Positions 1 through 6,085 of a stretch of DNA of 10,213 nt are shown piece after piece. The DNA is from an uncultured Flavobacterium sp. (GTDB lineage Bacteria > Bacteroidota > Bacteroidia > Flavobacteriales > Flavobacteriaceae), in contig CAMLKV010000045.1 in assembly GCA_946480635.1 (NCBI GenBank), positions 1 to 10,213 of the forward strand. Direction: 5' to 3'. The translations under genes and the position numbers were made by a program. The notes under the pieces were generated by a model. The model was given only the letters and a program-made list of their open reading frames with translations. It was not told where the DNA came from and did no database searches. Position 1 is the first letter of the stretch; each line of letters opens with the position of its first letter.

Positions 1-537
1 AGCACAATACAAACACCAACAAATAATAGTACACTAAGTACTACAGTCGGAATTAATCCAGCACATGGTCAACCTGGCCATAGATGTGATATTGCTGTAG
101 GAGCTCCTTTAAACTCAAAAACAGGGGCGCAAACAACTCAAGTGAATCCTACAGGGCAACCTATACAAATACAAAATCAAGTAGTAACAACTCAACCTGT
201 TAAAACTCCAAAAGGAATGAATCCGCCCCATGGACAACCAGGACACAGATGTGATATTGCTGTTGGAGCACCTTTAAATTCGAAACCCAACACCGCAAAC
301 ACAACCACAAGTAAAGATAACGGATTAGGCATGACAGTTACACCTGCAAATGTTTCAAAAGATGGAGCGATTACACCACAAAACAACACTACCCCAGCTT
401 TGCTTTCAACAGGAAACACTGCTACGACTGCTCCAGGCATGAATCCAGCACATGGTCAACCAGGACATAGATGTGACATTCCAGTAGGATCACCTTTATC
501 ACAAGAAAAGAAGACGGAAGAGAAAAAATCAGAATAA
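1..537 (+). CDS. Repeat protein with three His/Cys motifs, 5' end missing
   Basis: The frame is open from the first base and ends at TAA 535-537, giving 178 visible residues; the start lies upstream of the window. The visible protein is three 24-residue repeats, core NPxHGQPGHRCDIxVGxPL, at residues 17-40, 72-95 and 146-169, joined by linkers rich in Thr, Asn, Gln, Pro, Ser and Lys, with a charged Lys/Glu tail. Every Cys (3) and His (6) visible lies in a repeat and the linkers have none. The low-complexity linkers suggest an exported, extended protein, and from memory similar flavobacterial proteins begin with a lipoprotein-type signal, but that end is not visible here. I know no assigned function. 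Two His and one Cys per unit could bind metal, which is speculation. A GTG at 142 is not a credible start because the frame and repeat 1 lie upstream of it. Confidence 0.85.
   Translation, partial: STIQTPTNNSTLSTTVGINPAHGQPGHRCDIAVGAPLNSKTGAQTTQVNPTGQPIQIQNQVVTTQPVKTPKGMNPPHGQPGHRCDIAVGAPLNSKPNTANTTTSKDNGLGMTVTPANVSKDGAITPQNNTTPALLSTGNTATTAPGMNPAHGQPGHRCDIPVGSPLSQEKKTEEKKSE
49..507 (+). repeat. Three in-frame copies of a 72-bp coding repeat
   Basis: Copies lie at 49-120, 214-285 and 436-507, separated by 93 and 150 bp of non-repetitive low-complexity coding sequence. Copies 1 and 2 differ at nine codons by synonymous changes but at only two codons by amino acid (Ile/Met and Ala/Pro). The repeats are therefore old and held at protein level, not a recent DNA duplication. 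Copy 3 diverges in its last third, where Ala becomes Pro and Ser and the tail becomes SQE. Confidence 0.9.
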
Positions 538-543
538 AACAAG

Positions 544-570
544 AGAGAGCCAAATTGGCTCTCTTTTTTC
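544..570 (+). terminator. Rho-independent terminator of the repeat-protein gene
   Basis: AGAGAGCC (544-551) pairs perfectly with GGCTCTCT (557-564) around a short AAATT loop, whose A and T bases can extend the stem. A T run follows to 569. It starts 6 nt after the stop codon. The A-rich flank on the left could make it weakly active for the convergent small gene at 589-759. Confidence 0.88.
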
Positions 571-588
571 ATTATTAAACAACAAATC

Positions 589-759
589 TTAGTTAATCAT
601 ATCTTTGTCGTTAATTTCAATTTCCTGAATTTTTTTATAGTCTTCATTTAACTTCTCTTCAAGCTCCTTTTTGTCTTTTTCATTTTTAAGATATAGAAAG
701 CGAACAAGTAAAAAACCTCCCAATAAAACAAGTGCTATGTAAAAATAATACGTTTTCAT
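589..759 (-). CDS. Small single-span membrane protein, 56 aa
   Basis: This short minus-strand frame starts with ATG at 757-759 and stops with TAA at 589-591. An ATG two codons upstream (763-765) is in frame, so the protein may be 58 residues. Residues 4-22 form one hydrophobic segment (YYFYIALVLLGGFLLVRF). Residues 23-50 are highly charged, rich in Lys and Glu, and look like an amphipathic or coiled-coil helix. The positive residues just after the membrane span predict the N-terminus outside and the C-terminus in the cytoplasm. I do not recognise a family. Support comes from the coherent membrane-helix-plus-charged-tail layout, the upstream promoter-like sequence and its fit between two terminators. 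It could be a conserved hypothetical protein of the lineage; it could also be a chance frame, which I think unlikely. Confidence 0.7.
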   Translation of the reverse strand: MKTYYFYIALVLLGGFLLVRFLYLKNEKDKKELEEKLNEDYKKIQEIEINDKDMIN

Positions 760-787
760 AATCATACAATTTGATAAATTAAAGTTA

Positions 788-816
788 AAAACATATTACA
801 TAACGAAGGTTACCAA
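788..816 (-). promoter_or_regulatory. Possible Bacteroidota promoter for the small membrane gene
   Basis: On the minus strand a TTG (814-816) is followed after 18 nt by TATGTTTT (788-795), which matches TAnnTTTG in seven of eight positions with sites n counted free. It sits about 28 nt upstream of the ATG at 759. The -7 match is imperfect, so this is a candidate only. Confidence 0.35.
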
Positions 817-828
817 ATAGTTAAATAT

Positions 829-852
829 AAAAAAAGCCAAAACTGGCGTTTT
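829..852 (-). terminator. Terminator after tRNA-Ser
   Basis: On the minus strand GCCA and TGGC (844-847 and 836-839) enclose a GTTT loop. The stem can extend past one mismatch through an A-tract paired with the T-tract, and the hairpin is followed by a run of seven T (plus-strand A 829-835). It lies about 16 nt past the tRNA 3' end and would close the tatD-to-tRNA transcript. Confidence 0.65.
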
Positions 853-867
853 GACTTTACTTTTTTG

Positions 868-954
868 CAGAGAGAAAGGGATTCGAACCCTCGATGCAGT
901 TGCCCACATACAAACTTTCCAGGCTTGCTCCTTCAACCACTCGGACACCTCTCT
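868..954 (-). tRNA. tRNA-Ser, anticodon GGA
   Basis: The minus strand folds into a class II cloverleaf of 87 nt. The acceptor arms AGAGAGG (948-954) and TCTCTCT (869-875) pair with one G-U. The T arm is GAGGG, TTCGAAT, CCCTT. The anticodon stem CAAGC/GTTTG encloses CTGGAAA, with anticodon GGA at 918-920, which reads UCC and UCU. A long variable arm (about TATGTGGGCAACTGCAT) is typical of serine tRNAs. The discriminator is G at 868 and no CCA is encoded, so it must be added after transcription. The mature 5' end lies 2 nt after the stop codon of the asparaginase gene. Confidence 0.96.
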
Positions 955-956
955 AT

Positions 957-1982
957 TTATTCCATTTCTCCTCTCAAAGAAGTCTCAAAAATTGTTTTGA
1001 AAACATTTGGAGATACTTTTTGCCCCAACAAATACATAAGCTTTGTAATAGCGGCTTCTGTAGTAATATCTTTTCCTGAAATAACACCAATTTGTTTTAG
1101 TTGTGAACTAGTTTCATAGTGACCCATATTTACACTACCTCCAGAACATTGTGTCACATTTACAATTTGAATTCCACTCTTAATGGCTTCAGAAAGTAAA
1201 TTTATAAACCAATCTTCAGTTGGAGCATTACCCGAACCATAAGTTTCCAAAACAATACCTTTCAGATTTTCTGCAGAAAGAATAGCTTTCATAACACTCT
1301 CATTAATACCCGGAAAAATTTTTACCACAGCAACATGATCATCAAATTGTGTATGAACTTCAAGTTTTTTTACCGAAGGTTTAGCCAACAATTCTTCATT
1401 TACTTTTAGGAAAACACCAGATTCTGCAAGAGAAGGAAAGTTGGGAGAAGCAAATGCATTAAAATGTTCAGCACTTATTTTTGTACTTCTATTACCTCTG
1501 TACAATTTGTACTCGAAATATAAACAAACTTCTGCAATAACAGATTTTCCTTTTTCCTGTAGTGAAGCAACCTGAATTGCGGTAATAAGATTCTCTTTGG
1601 CATCTGTTCGTAAATCACCTATTGGCAATTGAGAACCCGTAAAAACAACAGGTTTAGATAAGTTTTCAAGCATAAAGCTTAAAGCTGATGCCGAATAAGA
1701 CATAGTATCTGAACCATGAAGTACTACAAAACCATCATAACCGTCGTAATTATCCTTAATTATGTTAGCCAATTTTATCCATTCTTCAATATTCATATTT
1801 GAAGAATCAATTGGCGTTTCGAAAGAGATAGTCGAAATATTACAATCTAACAATTTTAATTCGGGAATGTTTTTTAACAATTTACTAAAGTTAAATGCTT
1901 TTAAAACTCCAGTTTCGAAATCTTTAACCATCCCAATGGTACCACCGGTATAAATTAGGAGAATATTAGGCTTTGATTGCAT
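957..1982 (-). CDS. ansA: Type I (cytoplasmic) L-asparaginase
   Basis: The 341-residue product hydrolyses L-asparagine to aspartate and ammonia in the cytoplasm. There is no signal peptide, and the length and sequence fit the type I (AnsA) branch. TGGTIGM at residues 12-18 carries the nucleophilic Thr15. HGSDTM at 89-94 is the second active-site motif, and Lys168 in the RSTKIS segment is the likely triad lysine. The ALSFMLENL and FTGSQLP blocks at 100-119 are family hallmarks. Cys279 in TQCSGG matches the region of the allosteric site known in E. coli AnsA. The usual Thr of HGTDTM is Ser91, a conservative change that keeps the hydroxyl. ATG at 1980-1982 lies inside the end of the acyltransferase gene (17-bp overlap), suggesting translational coupling, and tRNA-Ser follows 2 nt after the stop. 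Confidence 0.95.
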   Translation of the reverse strand: MQSKPNILLIYTGGTIGMVKDFETGVLKAFNFSKLLKNIPELKLLDCNISTISFETPIDSSNMNIEEWIKLANIIKDNYDGYDGFVVLHGSDTMSYSASALSFMLENLSKPVVFTGSQLPIGDLRTDAKENLITAIQVASLQEKGKSVIAEVCLYFEYKLYRGNRSTKISAEHFNAFASPNFPSLAESGVFLKVNEELLAKPSVKKLEVHTQFDDHVAVVKIFPGINESVMKAILSAENLKGIVLETYGSGNAPTEDWFINLLSEAIKSGIQIVNVTQCSGGSVNMGHYETSSQLKQIGVISGKDITTEAAITKLMYLLGQKVSPNVFKTIFETSLRGEME

Positions 1983-3105
1983 TATATTTCATTTTGTTAA
2001 CTACTGGATTAGCATACATGGCTAAAAAACTTTCCTTCATTTGATCATTTTTACCATCAATTCTCATCTCCAAACGACGCAAAAAAAGTGATTTTTCCTG
2101 TTCAGTGTATCTGTCTGAAAATTTATTGGTTTCATGCAAAACATCATACGCAATGAAATTTGTAGGCCACAACCTATAGAACTTCAAAATAGATTCATCT
2201 ATAACTTGTGTTAGTGCTTGAATTTGCTTTGCCGTATTACTATTTTCTTGCTTGATGAGATCAAGCTCTTCTTCTAGTATATCACCAACATGGATATGGA
2301 TTCCTTTTTTTTGGCCAATGATTCCACTTATAATATTGTTGAAATCTTCATTAGAACCTTTCACATATGTTTCTTGATTAGCTTCGGCCATAAGCTGAGG
2401 CATTTTTAAAGCATCAGTTGGATCATATTCGTAAGAAATAGATATGGGAACAATTTTAATTTCTTTAAAATAATCTATCACATCTCTTTTCCCAGAAGCC
2501 ATCGCTAACATTTTCAACACTCCAGTATGAGTTGCGTCATTACCATCTTTTGTTCTTCCTTCTCTTTGTGCTATCCACACTGATCTGTTTTCACGAAGCA
2601 GTAACTGCTCAATATATTCAGACATTAAATGTGAGCTTTGTAATAATTCTCTTGGAGGTAATCCTCTTTGAACAATGAAATTTCTATTTAATCTTGAAAG
2701 CGAACGCAAGAAATCTTTTTTAACCAAATTATCTCCAATAGCAGATGCTGTCATTACTAAGCCGTGATCGAACAAAGCAATATTGAGCAATGATGTGTCT
2801 AAAATAATATCTCTGTGATTGGAAATAAACAAATACGAAGTATTAGGCTCTAGTTTTTCAAAACCAGAAGTAGTCAATCCATCAGAGCTTTTTTGAATTA
2901 CTTTTTGAATCGCTTCATAAATAAAATTACATTGAAAATCTCTTATGGAATGTGTTTTTCTTAATTGGTTTTGCCAAACTTCTTCTTCAACATCAGGAAA
3001 AGTAAAATTCATCATCGCTTTCATTATAGGATGATTAACGGCATTTTGCAAAGCCTGATTTACCTCGGCATCATAATACGGTCGAATGGCATCGAATTTT
3101 TGCAT
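1966..3105 (-). CDS. 1-acyl-sn-glycerol-3-phosphate acyltransferase family protein
   Basis: A 379-residue protein of the PlsB/PlsC (LPLAT) superfamily, which transfers fatty acyl groups to glycerol-phosphate lipids at the inner membrane. The four family blocks appear in order: NHRDIILD at about 96-103 (catalytic His97, Asp103), NFIVQR at about 142-147 (motif II), AQREGRTKDG at about 179-188 (motif III, EGxR type), and IVPISISYEY at about 218-227 (motif IV). The His and Asp are separated by five residues, where the textbook motif has four. Its length and extra C-terminal region are closer to PlsB-like enzymes than to the short PlsC, but the exact substrate cannot be read from sequence. I chose ATG at 3103-3105; the longer frame would need TTG at 3135. 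It sits 60 nt after the tatD stop and overlaps the asparaginase gene by 17 bp. Confidence 0.85.
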   Translation of the reverse strand: MQKFDAIRPYYDAEVNQALQNAVNHPIMKAMMNFTFPDVEEEVWQNQLRKTHSIRDFQCNFIYEAIQKVIQKSSDGLTTSGFEKLEPNTSYLFISNHRDIILDTSLLNIALFDHGLVMTASAIGDNLVKKDFLRSLSRLNRNFIVQRGLPPRELLQSSHLMSEYIEQLLLRENRSVWIAQREGRTKDGNDATHTGVLKMLAMASGKRDVIDYFKEIKIVPISISYEYDPTDALKMPQLMAEANQETYVKGSNEDFNNIISGIIGQKKGIHIHVGDILEEELDLIKQENSNTAKQIQALTQVIDESILKFYRLWPTNFIAYDVLHETNKFSDRYTEQEKSLFLRRLEMRIDGKNDQMKESFLAMYANPVVNKMKYNAIKA

Positions 3106-3165
3106 TTCGGTGGTTTTATACTTACAAATGAACAATTTTTTTTTGAAATTTAAGTTATGAAAACC

Positions 3166-3933
3166 TTATATTCCAAATACATCTTTAGAGTTTTGTGTAG
3201 TAATCCTTGCAATTTCTTCTACAGGAAGCCCATAAAGTTCTGATAGTTTTTGCGCAACAAGAGTCACATAACTACTTTCATTTCGTTTTCCTCGGTACGG
3301 AGCTGGCGCCAAATAAGGAGCATCGGTCTCGAGAACAATATGTTTTAAATCGATTTGATTAATGAATTGATCTATCTTACCATTTTTGAAGGTAACTACT
3401 CCACCTATTCCTAATTTCATTCCATAAGAAATCGCTTTTTTTGCTTGTTCAAAATCCCCAGAAAAGCAATGAAAAATCCCAAATAAATCATCTGATTTTT
3501 CAAGTTCTAACACTTCAAAGATTTCGTCGAAAGCATCTCGGCAATGAATATTAATTGGTAATTTATATTTCTTAGCCAATTGTATTTGTCTTTGAAAAGC
3601 TATTTTTTGTATTTCGAGTGTGGTTTTATCCCAATACAGATCAATTCCAATTTCGCCAACTGCAAAAAACTTTCTTTTTGCAAATTGATCTTCAACAAAC
3701 TGTAATTCGTCTTCGTAATTTTCTTTTACATAACAAGGATGTAAGCCCATCATTAAAAAAACATTATCAGGATATTGCTCTTCTAAATCAAACATTCTTT
3801 GCGCATATGTTGAATCGATTGCTGGGATAAAAAAACGACTAACTCCTTTATCAATTGCTTTTTGGATTATTTCGTTTCTATCTTCAGCAAATTGAGAAGA
3901 ATATAAATGTGTATGAGTATCTGTTAAAATCAT
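3166..3933 (-). CDS. TatD-family metal-dependent DNase
   Basis: A 255-residue TIM-barrel metallohydrolase, the usual length for the family. Family members cut DNA from the 3' end, or act as D-aminoacyl-tRNA deacylases, with two metal ions. Expected ligands are all visible: His7 and His9 in TDTHTHL, Glu94 in VGEIGID, His130 in INIHCRD, His155 in IFHCFSG and Asp204 in LETDAPYLAP. The start is ATG at 3931-3933. A longer frame to 4008 would use GTG and run through the -7 promoter element and the upstream terminator. It is the first gene of the tatD, acyltransferase, asparaginase, tRNA-Ser cluster. The genes share no evident pathway. Which TatD paralogue (TatD, YcfH or YjjV) it represents cannot be told here. 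Confidence 0.93.
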   Translation of the reverse strand: MILTDTHTHLYSSQFAEDRNEIIQKAIDKGVSRFFIPAIDSTYAQRMFDLEEQYPDNVFLMMGLHPCYVKENYEDELQFVEDQFAKRKFFAVGEIGIDLYWDKTTLEIQKIAFQRQIQLAKKYKLPINIHCRDAFDEIFEVLELEKSDDLFGIFHCFSGDFEQAKKAISYGMKLGIGGVVTFKNGKIDQFINQIDLKHIVLETDAPYLAPAPYRGKRNESSYVTLVAQKLSELYGLPVEEIARITTQNSKDVFGI

Positions 3934-3950
3934 TGGTAAAAATTGAGTTG

Positions 3951-3958
3951 CAAAGTTA
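3951..3958 (-). promoter_or_regulatory. -7 element of the tatD promoter
   Basis: TAACTTTG on the minus strand is a full match to the Bacteroidota TAnnTTTG element. It ends 17 nt before the tatD ATG, the same distance as the better-supported promoter of the queD gene, so the leader would be only about 10 nt. No TTG is present at the -33 position, which falls beside the T run of the upstream terminator. Confidence 0.55.
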
Positions 3959-3981
3959 ATCAGAATTTGAAAAGAGCATAT

Positions 3982-4014
3982 AAAAAAACCGCCATGTTTA
4001 ATAAACACAGCGGC
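3982..4014 (-). terminator. Rho-independent terminator of the M16 operon
   Basis: On the minus strand CCGCTGTGTTT (4003-4013) pairs with AAACATGGCGG (3989-3999) through an ATT loop, with two G-U pairs, followed by seven T (3982-3988). An A-tract before the stem can pair with part of the T run. It lies 25 nt beyond the end of the last M16 fragment and directly upstream of the tatD promoter. Confidence 0.9.
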
Positions 4015-4038
4015 TTTTAGAAACTATTTTAATAATTT

Positions 4039-4680
4039 TTATTGAAAATCAGTATCTGTAACCCCTTCATTAACCTTAACTTCAGAAACATTAAGCTCAA
4101 TTGGCATTCCTGCTTCTAGAGTCATTTTGAAAGGATATTTAACTCCTTTTACATCTTTATAATCTGCATAGTAAAGCATCGTTTTCATTGTTTGCTCTCC
4201 TTGCTTTTGCTCTTTTTCAACAGCAATTTTCAAACCAGTTTTCATATCATAGAAAAAACGAGATTTAGGAGTTTTAATTACATATGCATCTACATCGTTG
4301 ATTTTTTCTATTCCTGTAAAAGTAACAGCAGGATTATCTATAAAATACAACTCAGCAAATGGATGTAATTGAGATTTCATCAATTTGTAATCCTCACCTT
4401 CAATTACTTTTTTGTTTCCTTGTTGTTCTATATAAGCAGTTTTATCGTTTACTCTTTGCTTTACAATAGTCATTCCCATTGCTGGCAAAGACATGTCTAA
4501 TGCAAATCCGCCTTTTGTCGCAGCTTTTGTATTAAAATCTATTGCTTGGCCTTGAACACTTCCTTTCGCAAAAGTAGCTACTGTTTTAACATCAGAAACC
4601 GCTTTTATTCCTCCAATTGCATTGATGTAATTATCCACAATAGATTGAACAGTTACTTTTGCATCAGCTTTTTTAGTCAC
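4039..4680 (-). CDS. M16-like inactive subunit, C-terminal extra domain
   Basis: A 213-codon fragment in the same frame as the N-terminal part, ending at TAA 4039-4041. It opens at a GTG that overlaps the middle fragment's stop, which is more likely the scar of a frameshift than a real start. The sequence alternates short strands (VDAYVIKTPKSRFFYDMKTG, MLYYADYKDVKGVKYPFKM) in a pattern resembling the LolA/LppX-type lipoprotein-binding beta fold. I infer this from the pattern only. In flavobacterial M16 proteins as I recall them, such a domain follows the peptidase region in one chain. No catalytic motif is visible. Confidence 0.75.
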   Translation of the reverse strand: MTKKADAKVTVQSIVDNYINAIGGIKAVSDVKTVATFAKGSVQGQAIDFNTKAATKGGFALDMSLPAMGMTIVKQRVNDKTAYIEQQGNKKVIEGEDYKLMKSQLHPFAELYFIDNPAVTFTGIEKINDVDAYVIKTPKSRFFYDMKTGLKIAVEKEQKQGEQTMKTMLYYADYKDVKGVKYPFKMTLEAGMPIELNVSEVKVNEGVTDTDFQ

Positions 4681-4979
4681 TCAACTGGATTTCCATATTT
4701 GTCAAAGAAGAACATAGGAATTTTAGTTTTTTCTAAAGCAGGAACAACTTCGCTACCTTTTCCAACAACAACAATTCTTGCATTGTCTGCCATGAAATAT
4801 TTTTTAGCTGCAGCCATAACTTCATCTATTGTTACTGCATTAATACTTTTAATATAGTTTTCGTAGAAATCAGCTGGTAATTTTTGAGTTTCTGTTTGAA
4901 GAGCATAACGAGCCACCGTTTCTGGCTTTTCGATTTGCATTACAAAGTTTCCAATATATGCTGCTTTAACATCTTTCAA
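4677..4979 (-). CDS. M16-like inactive subunit, middle fragment in the shifted frame
   Basis: About 100 codons in another frame, continuing the M16 C-terminal half-domain: LKDVKAAYIGNFVMQ, then NARIVVVGKGSEV, then the end of the peptidase region at FFFDKYGNPVE. The first codon is TTG and there is no initiation context, so this is an internal part of the larger gene and not an independent one. The segment VTIDEVMAAAKKYF before the closing strand is typical of the last helix of M16 half-domains. It ends at TGA 4677-4679. Confidence 0.8.
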   Translation of the reverse strand: MKDVKAAYIGNFVMQIEKPETVARYALQTETQKLPADFYENYIKSINAVTIDEVMAAAKKYFMADNARIVVVGKGSEVVPALEKTKIPMFFFDKYGNPVE

Positions 4980-6081
4980 CTTTATCAGTAACTTTTTCAG
5001 TTCTTATTCTTTTCACTTCCTTCATTAATTCAACTACTGCACTATCAGTAACTGCATTACGAACCTGAGCAGAAGCTGTGAATTTAGTAATATACTTATT
5101 CCCTTTTATTGTTGATCTTGCTCCATAAGTCCATCCATGTTTTTCACGAAGGTTCATATTTAGGTAGCTATTAAAATCACCTCCAAAAATTTGGTTTGCT
5201 AAAATTGCAGCAAAGAAATCTTTATCAGTCATTTTTAGGCTAACTGTGTTCACAAATGAAATGTTAGACTGTACAGCATTTGGCATATCAACAAAATTGA
5301 TTTGTGTGTACTGAACATTTTTTGGGTCATTGTAACTTAAGTTTGGAGCAGAAGCTTTGTCCCAAGTCTCGAAAGCTTTTTCAACTTTTGCTTTTACATC
5401 AGCAAACTTAACATCTCCAATAACAACTAAATATGCATTTTCTGGAACGAAATATGTGTTGTAATGCTGAACAACATCGTTTAAAGAAACGTTGTTAATT
5501 GATTGTTCTGTTAAAAATTCTCCTGCTGGATGGTTTTTCCCGAAAGCCAAAACATTTTCTACTCTTGAAGCTACGCTTGCAACACTCTTCTCACCAGATT
5601 TAAGTCCTTCGATAAGTTTAGCTTTTTCTTTATCTAATTCTTCTTGAGTAAAATTAGGCTCTAATGCTCCCTGAGCTAAAAGTTCTAAAACTCTCCCAGC
5701 ATATTTAGACAATCCTGAAGCATATCCTCCATTGGCAGAAAAATCTACACTTGCTCCCATGAAATCAACTTCCTCATTGAAAGCCTCTTTAGAGATAGTT
5801 TTAGTTCCGTTTCCTATCAATGCTCCTGTTAAATCATCAACACCTTTTTTTGCTCCTTCGGCAAATGGTGCGTTGTCTATACTTAAATTAAATGAAACCC
5901 TTGGTAATTTATGATTTTCAACCACCATTACTTTTAATCCATTTGGCAAAGTAAATTTTTGGGGCTTCCCTACATTTACTGTTGGAGATGGTCCTGGTTT
6001 TGGTTGTGGTCTGTCGTTTTGTGCTTGCATAGTTGTAAAAGTAAAAAACAAGCTTGAAAGTAATATAATTGAATTCTTCAT
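4966..6081 (-). CDS. M16-like inactive subunit, N-terminal fragment
   Basis: This 371-residue fragment starts at ATG 6079-6081, 4 nt after the stop of the catalytic M16 gene. Residues 1-20 form a signal peptide (KNSIILLSSLFFTFTTMQA), followed by a Pro-rich stretch to about 40. The M16 fold starts at QKFTLPNGLKVMV. Where an active peptidase has HxxEH this protein has DLTGA at 83-87, so it cannot bind catalytic zinc. The substrate-gripping segment REKHGWTYGARS near residues 315-325 is kept. This combination is typical of the non-catalytic partner of paired bacterial M16B peptidases. The last residues VERC are out-of-frame sequence after the first frameshift. Confidence 0.85.
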   Translation of the reverse strand: MKNSIILLSSLFFTFTTMQAQNDRPQPKPGPSPTVNVGKPQKFTLPNGLKVMVVENHKLPRVSFNLSIDNAPFAEGAKKGVDDLTGALIGNGTKTISKEAFNEEVDFMGASVDFSANGGYASGLSKYAGRVLELLAQGALEPNFTQEELDKEKAKLIEGLKSGEKSVASVASRVENVLAFGKNHPAGEFLTEQSINNVSLNDVVQHYNTYFVPENAYLVVIGDVKFADVKAKVEKAFETWDKASAPNLSYNDPKNVQYTQINFVDMPNAVQSNISFVNTVSLKMTDKDFFAAILANQIFGGDFNSYLNMNLREKHGWTYGARSTIKGNKYITKFTASAQVRNAVTDSAVVELMKEVKRIRTEKVTDKVERC

Positions 6082-6085
6082 GTTC

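Larger units (their letters stand above)
4039..6081 (-). pseudogene. M16-like non-catalytic subunit gene broken by two frameshifts
   Basis: Read through both breaks, this gene encodes about 681 residues: signal peptide, two M16 half-domains, then an extra C-terminal domain of about 200 residues. In frame the protein would be a periplasmic or surface partner of the catalytic peptidase encoded 4 nt upstream. The first break is near 4980-4986: the frame reads VTDKVERC and stops at TAA, while the conserved sequence continues one base over as LKDVKAAYIG. The second is near 4681-4688: the middle frame ends GNPVE then TGA, and homology resumes as VTKKADAK in the original frame. All three parts keep clean sequence with no further stops, so the damage is very recent or a sequencing artefact. 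The three fragments are listed separately. Confidence 0.85.

Noticed and set aside
49..507. CRISPR-like spaced repeats
   Set aside because: The repeats are in frame, 72 bp long, diverged at third codon positions and separated by unequal coding linkers.
868..954. tRNA-Ser as an attachment site for an integrated element
   Set aside because: No integrase gene and no second copy of the tRNA 3' end are visible; both flanks are ordinary chromosomal genes.
865..1119. Plus-strand reading frames over the tRNA and the 3' end of ansA
   Set aside because: They run antisense to a clear tRNA and a clear enzyme gene and have no recognisable protein features.
3106..3135. Longer acyltransferase starting at TTG 3135
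   Set aside because: TTG start without support; the ATG at 3105 begins the plausible N-terminus.
3934..4008. Longer TatD protein starting at GTG 4008
   Set aside because: It would translate the promoter element and terminator, and family proteins begin just before the TDTHTH motif.
4666..4690. Programmed -1 frameshift at A AAA AAG, which resembles the dnaX slippery site
   Set aside because: The slippery run (minus strand, beside 4669-4674) comes after the TGA of the middle frame, so ribosomes in that frame never reach it. No slippery heptamer is visible at the required place, and the first break has no programmed-shift signal either.
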